Part shown: one piece after another, positions 6,660 to 7,797 of the stretch | How the letters are laid out: every line of letters starts with the position of its first letter | Numbering within the stretch: the stretch's first letter is position 1 | Source of the DNA: an uncultured Synergistales bacterium | GTDB taxonomy: Bacteria > Synergistota > Synergistia > Synergistales > Aminobacteriaceae | Length of the DNA: 7,797 bases | NCBI GenBank assembly: GCA_905233335.1 | Contig: CAJOED010000051.1 | Location: 1 to 7,797 of the forward strand | Direction of reading: 5' to 3' | Notes under the pieces: generated by a model | What the model saw: only the letters and a program-made list of their open reading frames with translations | What the model was told of the DNA's origin: nothing | Database searches by the model: none | Position numbers and translations under genes: made by a program

Positions 6660-7724
6660 ATGAGAAAAATTTTCGTCTGTGCAGTTATCGTTCTGATGTG
6701 TCCGTTCGTGGTTTTCGCTTCAGAACCTATTGTGATAAGTGAGCAGGGAAGTTTTACGGCGGGAGGAAGCACACTAGTACATCCCGGTGAGTTCGTATTC
6801 TCGGACTTATGGAGTCAGGCGGGACAGACAGCATACGGTGATAATGCGTACGTGTTCTATCAAGTTCCTGTGAATGCGCACAAATTGCCGTTAGTGTTTC
6901 TTCACGGTGGCGGGCAGTCGAAAAAGACATGGGAGACGACTCCTGACGGCCGCGAGGGATTCCAGAATATATTTTTGCGGCGTGGGTTTTCGGTGTATCT
7001 CGTGGATCAGCCGCGCAGGGGTGAAGCAGGATTTACGCTTGCGGAGGGCGACAAACCTGGCCCGATGTATTATGACCGCACGATGTTCACTCTGTTCAGG
7101 CTTGGACGATGGCCGGAATATTACCCTGATACACAGTTCCCGAAAGACAGCGCGAGCCTCGAAAATTTCTACAGGCAGGGAACACCGAACACGGGAGCAC
7201 TTGATTTTGATGTTGCTGCAGAAGCTGTTGCGGCAGTTCTCGAACGTACAGACCCGGCAATTCTCGTAACACATTCGCAAGGTGGCGGGGTCGGCTGGCT
7301 CACGGCACTGAAAACCGACAAGATACGCGCGATTGTTGCATACGAACCGGGAGGAAGTCCGCGTCTTTTCCCGGAAGGTGAAGTCCCTGAAGCAGTGTCT
7401 ACGTCGTTCGGAATGATTGAGGGTACTCCGATAGCGTTGGAGGAGTTCAGGAAGTTCACGAAATTTCCCATAGTGATATTCTACGGAGATCATATCGCGA
7501 AAGAACCGACCGACAATTACGGCTCTGATCAGTGGCGCGGGGAGTTAGTGCTTGGCCGGAAGTTTGCGGAACTCGTGAACAAATACGGCGGGGACTGTAC
7601 AGTGATACATCTTCCCGAAATAGGCATAAAGGGCAATACACACTTCATGTTCTCTGACCTGAATAATATAGAGATTGCCGACCTGTTATCGAAATGGCTT
7701 CATGAGAAAGGACTTGACGAATAA
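6660..7724 (+). CDS. Secreted alpha/beta hydrolase, esterase 713-like
   Basis: A 354-residue protein with a Sec signal peptide: MRK, a hydrophobic core, and a VFA/S cleavage site after about residue 20, so it acts outside the cytoplasm. From memory it resembles the crystallised esterase 713 of Alcaligenes. Shared stretches include TWETTPDGR (90-98), a FLRRGFSVYLVDQ-like segment (105-117), FRLG then YPDTQFP (146-161), FYGDHI (274-279) and a GNTHFMFSDLNN-like segment (325-336). Expected catalytic residues are Ser206 in THSQGG, Glu229 in AYEPGG (the acid is Glu rather than Asp in this family, as I recall) and His328. The oxyanion loop is HGGG at 82-85, where esterase 713 has HGCC with a vicinal disulfide. 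The natural substrate is unknown. The gene is divergent from the LysR gene and its stop overlaps the next start. Confidence 0.88.
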   Translation: MRKIFVCAVIVLMCPFVVFASEPIVISEQGSFTAGGSTLVHPGEFVFSDLWSQAGQTAYGDNAYVFYQVPVNAHKLPLVFLHGGGQSKKTWETTPDGREGFQNIFLRRGFSVYLVDQPRRGEAGFTLAEGDKPGPMYYDRTMFTLFRLGRWPEYYPDTQFPKDSASLENFYRQGTPNTGALDFDVAAEAVAAVLERTDPAILVTHSQGGGVGWLTALKTDKIRAIVAYEPGGSPRLFPEGEVPEAVSTSFGMIEGTPIALEEFRKFTKFPIVIFYGDHIAKEPTDNYGSDQWRGELVLGRKFAELVNKYGGDCTVIHLPEIGIKGNTHFMFSDLNNIEIADLLSKWLHEKGLDE

Positions 7725-7797
7725 TGAGAGAAATCATCACAGCAATAATATTAGTGGTAATGTCAGCACGTGTGCTTTATGCGCAGGAAGTGAGATA
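7724..7797 (+). CDS. Exported protein of unknown function, N-terminus only (partial)
   Basis: The ATG shares its A with the last base of the esterase TAA stop. The 24 visible codons read MREIITAIILVVMSARVLYA then QEVR, a good signal peptide with an AxA-like cleavage site (LYA/Q). AAAGGA 11 nt upstream, inside the esterase gene, could serve as ribosome binding site. The 1-nt overlap indicates translational coupling with the esterase. The mature part lies outside the window, so no function can be given. Confidence 0.7.
   Translation, partial: MREIITAIILVVMSARVLYAQEVR

Noticed and set aside
6891..7493. Minus-strand 200-codon open frame
   Set aside because: It lies wholly antisense to the well-supported esterase gene and its translation, rich in Arg and Cys, shows no family motif.
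1..7797. CRISPR array, tRNA, rRNA, insertion sequence or phage attachment site
   Set aside because: No regularly spaced repeats, cloverleaf or rRNA-like stretches, transposase frames or terminal inverted repeats were seen; the only repeats are the LysR tail copies and the linked 21-bp pair.

Overview
Organism: the window reads as a mid-GC bacterial chromosome with short gaps, strong AGGAGGT-type ribosome binding sites and a gene set typical of an anaerobic amino-acid fermenter (cysteine desulfidase plus amino-acid symporter). A Synergistota-like or Firmicutes-like anaerobe is my guess; nothing here fixes the taxon.

Layout. (1) 1-2833, plus strand: a type III restriction-modification operon. 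The last 48 codons of the methyltransferase (mod) are followed, with the ribosome binding site overlapping the mod stop, by a complete 889-residue restriction subunit (res) with all the expected helicase motifs and a C-terminal PD-ExK nuclease site. (2) 2851-5436, plus strand, only 17 nt after res: a cysteine desulfidase of the CyuA/YhaM (UPF0597) family and a sodium:dicarboxylate-type (SDF/DAACS) amino-acid symporter. They look like an import-and-degrade pair for cysteine or serine. The symporter has Gly where acidic-amino-acid transporters have the substrate-binding Arg, which fits a neutral substrate. (3) 5437-5672: a short intergenic stretch holding two diverged extra copies of the 3' end of the next gene, plus a 21-bp exact direct repeat. 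(4) 5673-6560, minus strand: a LysR-type regulator, convergent to the symporter. (5) 6561-6659: an AT-rich divergent promoter region. (6) 6660-7797, plus strand: a secreted alpha/beta hydrolase resembling esterase 713 of Alcaligenes, followed with a 1-nt stop/start overlap by the signal peptide of another exported protein that is cut off by the window edge.

How the parts work together. Mod and Res would form a DNA defence complex. The desulfidase and symporter would take up and break down a sulfur or hydroxy amino acid to pyruvate, ammonia and sulfide. The LysR protein, from its divergent position, most likely controls the exported esterase operon, though it could also act on the symporter operon.

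The most unusual signal is the array of LysR C-terminal tails downstream of the LysR gene. The copies are about 76 percent identical to the genuine tail over 63-66 nt. The nearer one keeps the reading frame, the stop codon and most conserved residues, with about as many silent as amino-acid-changing differences.
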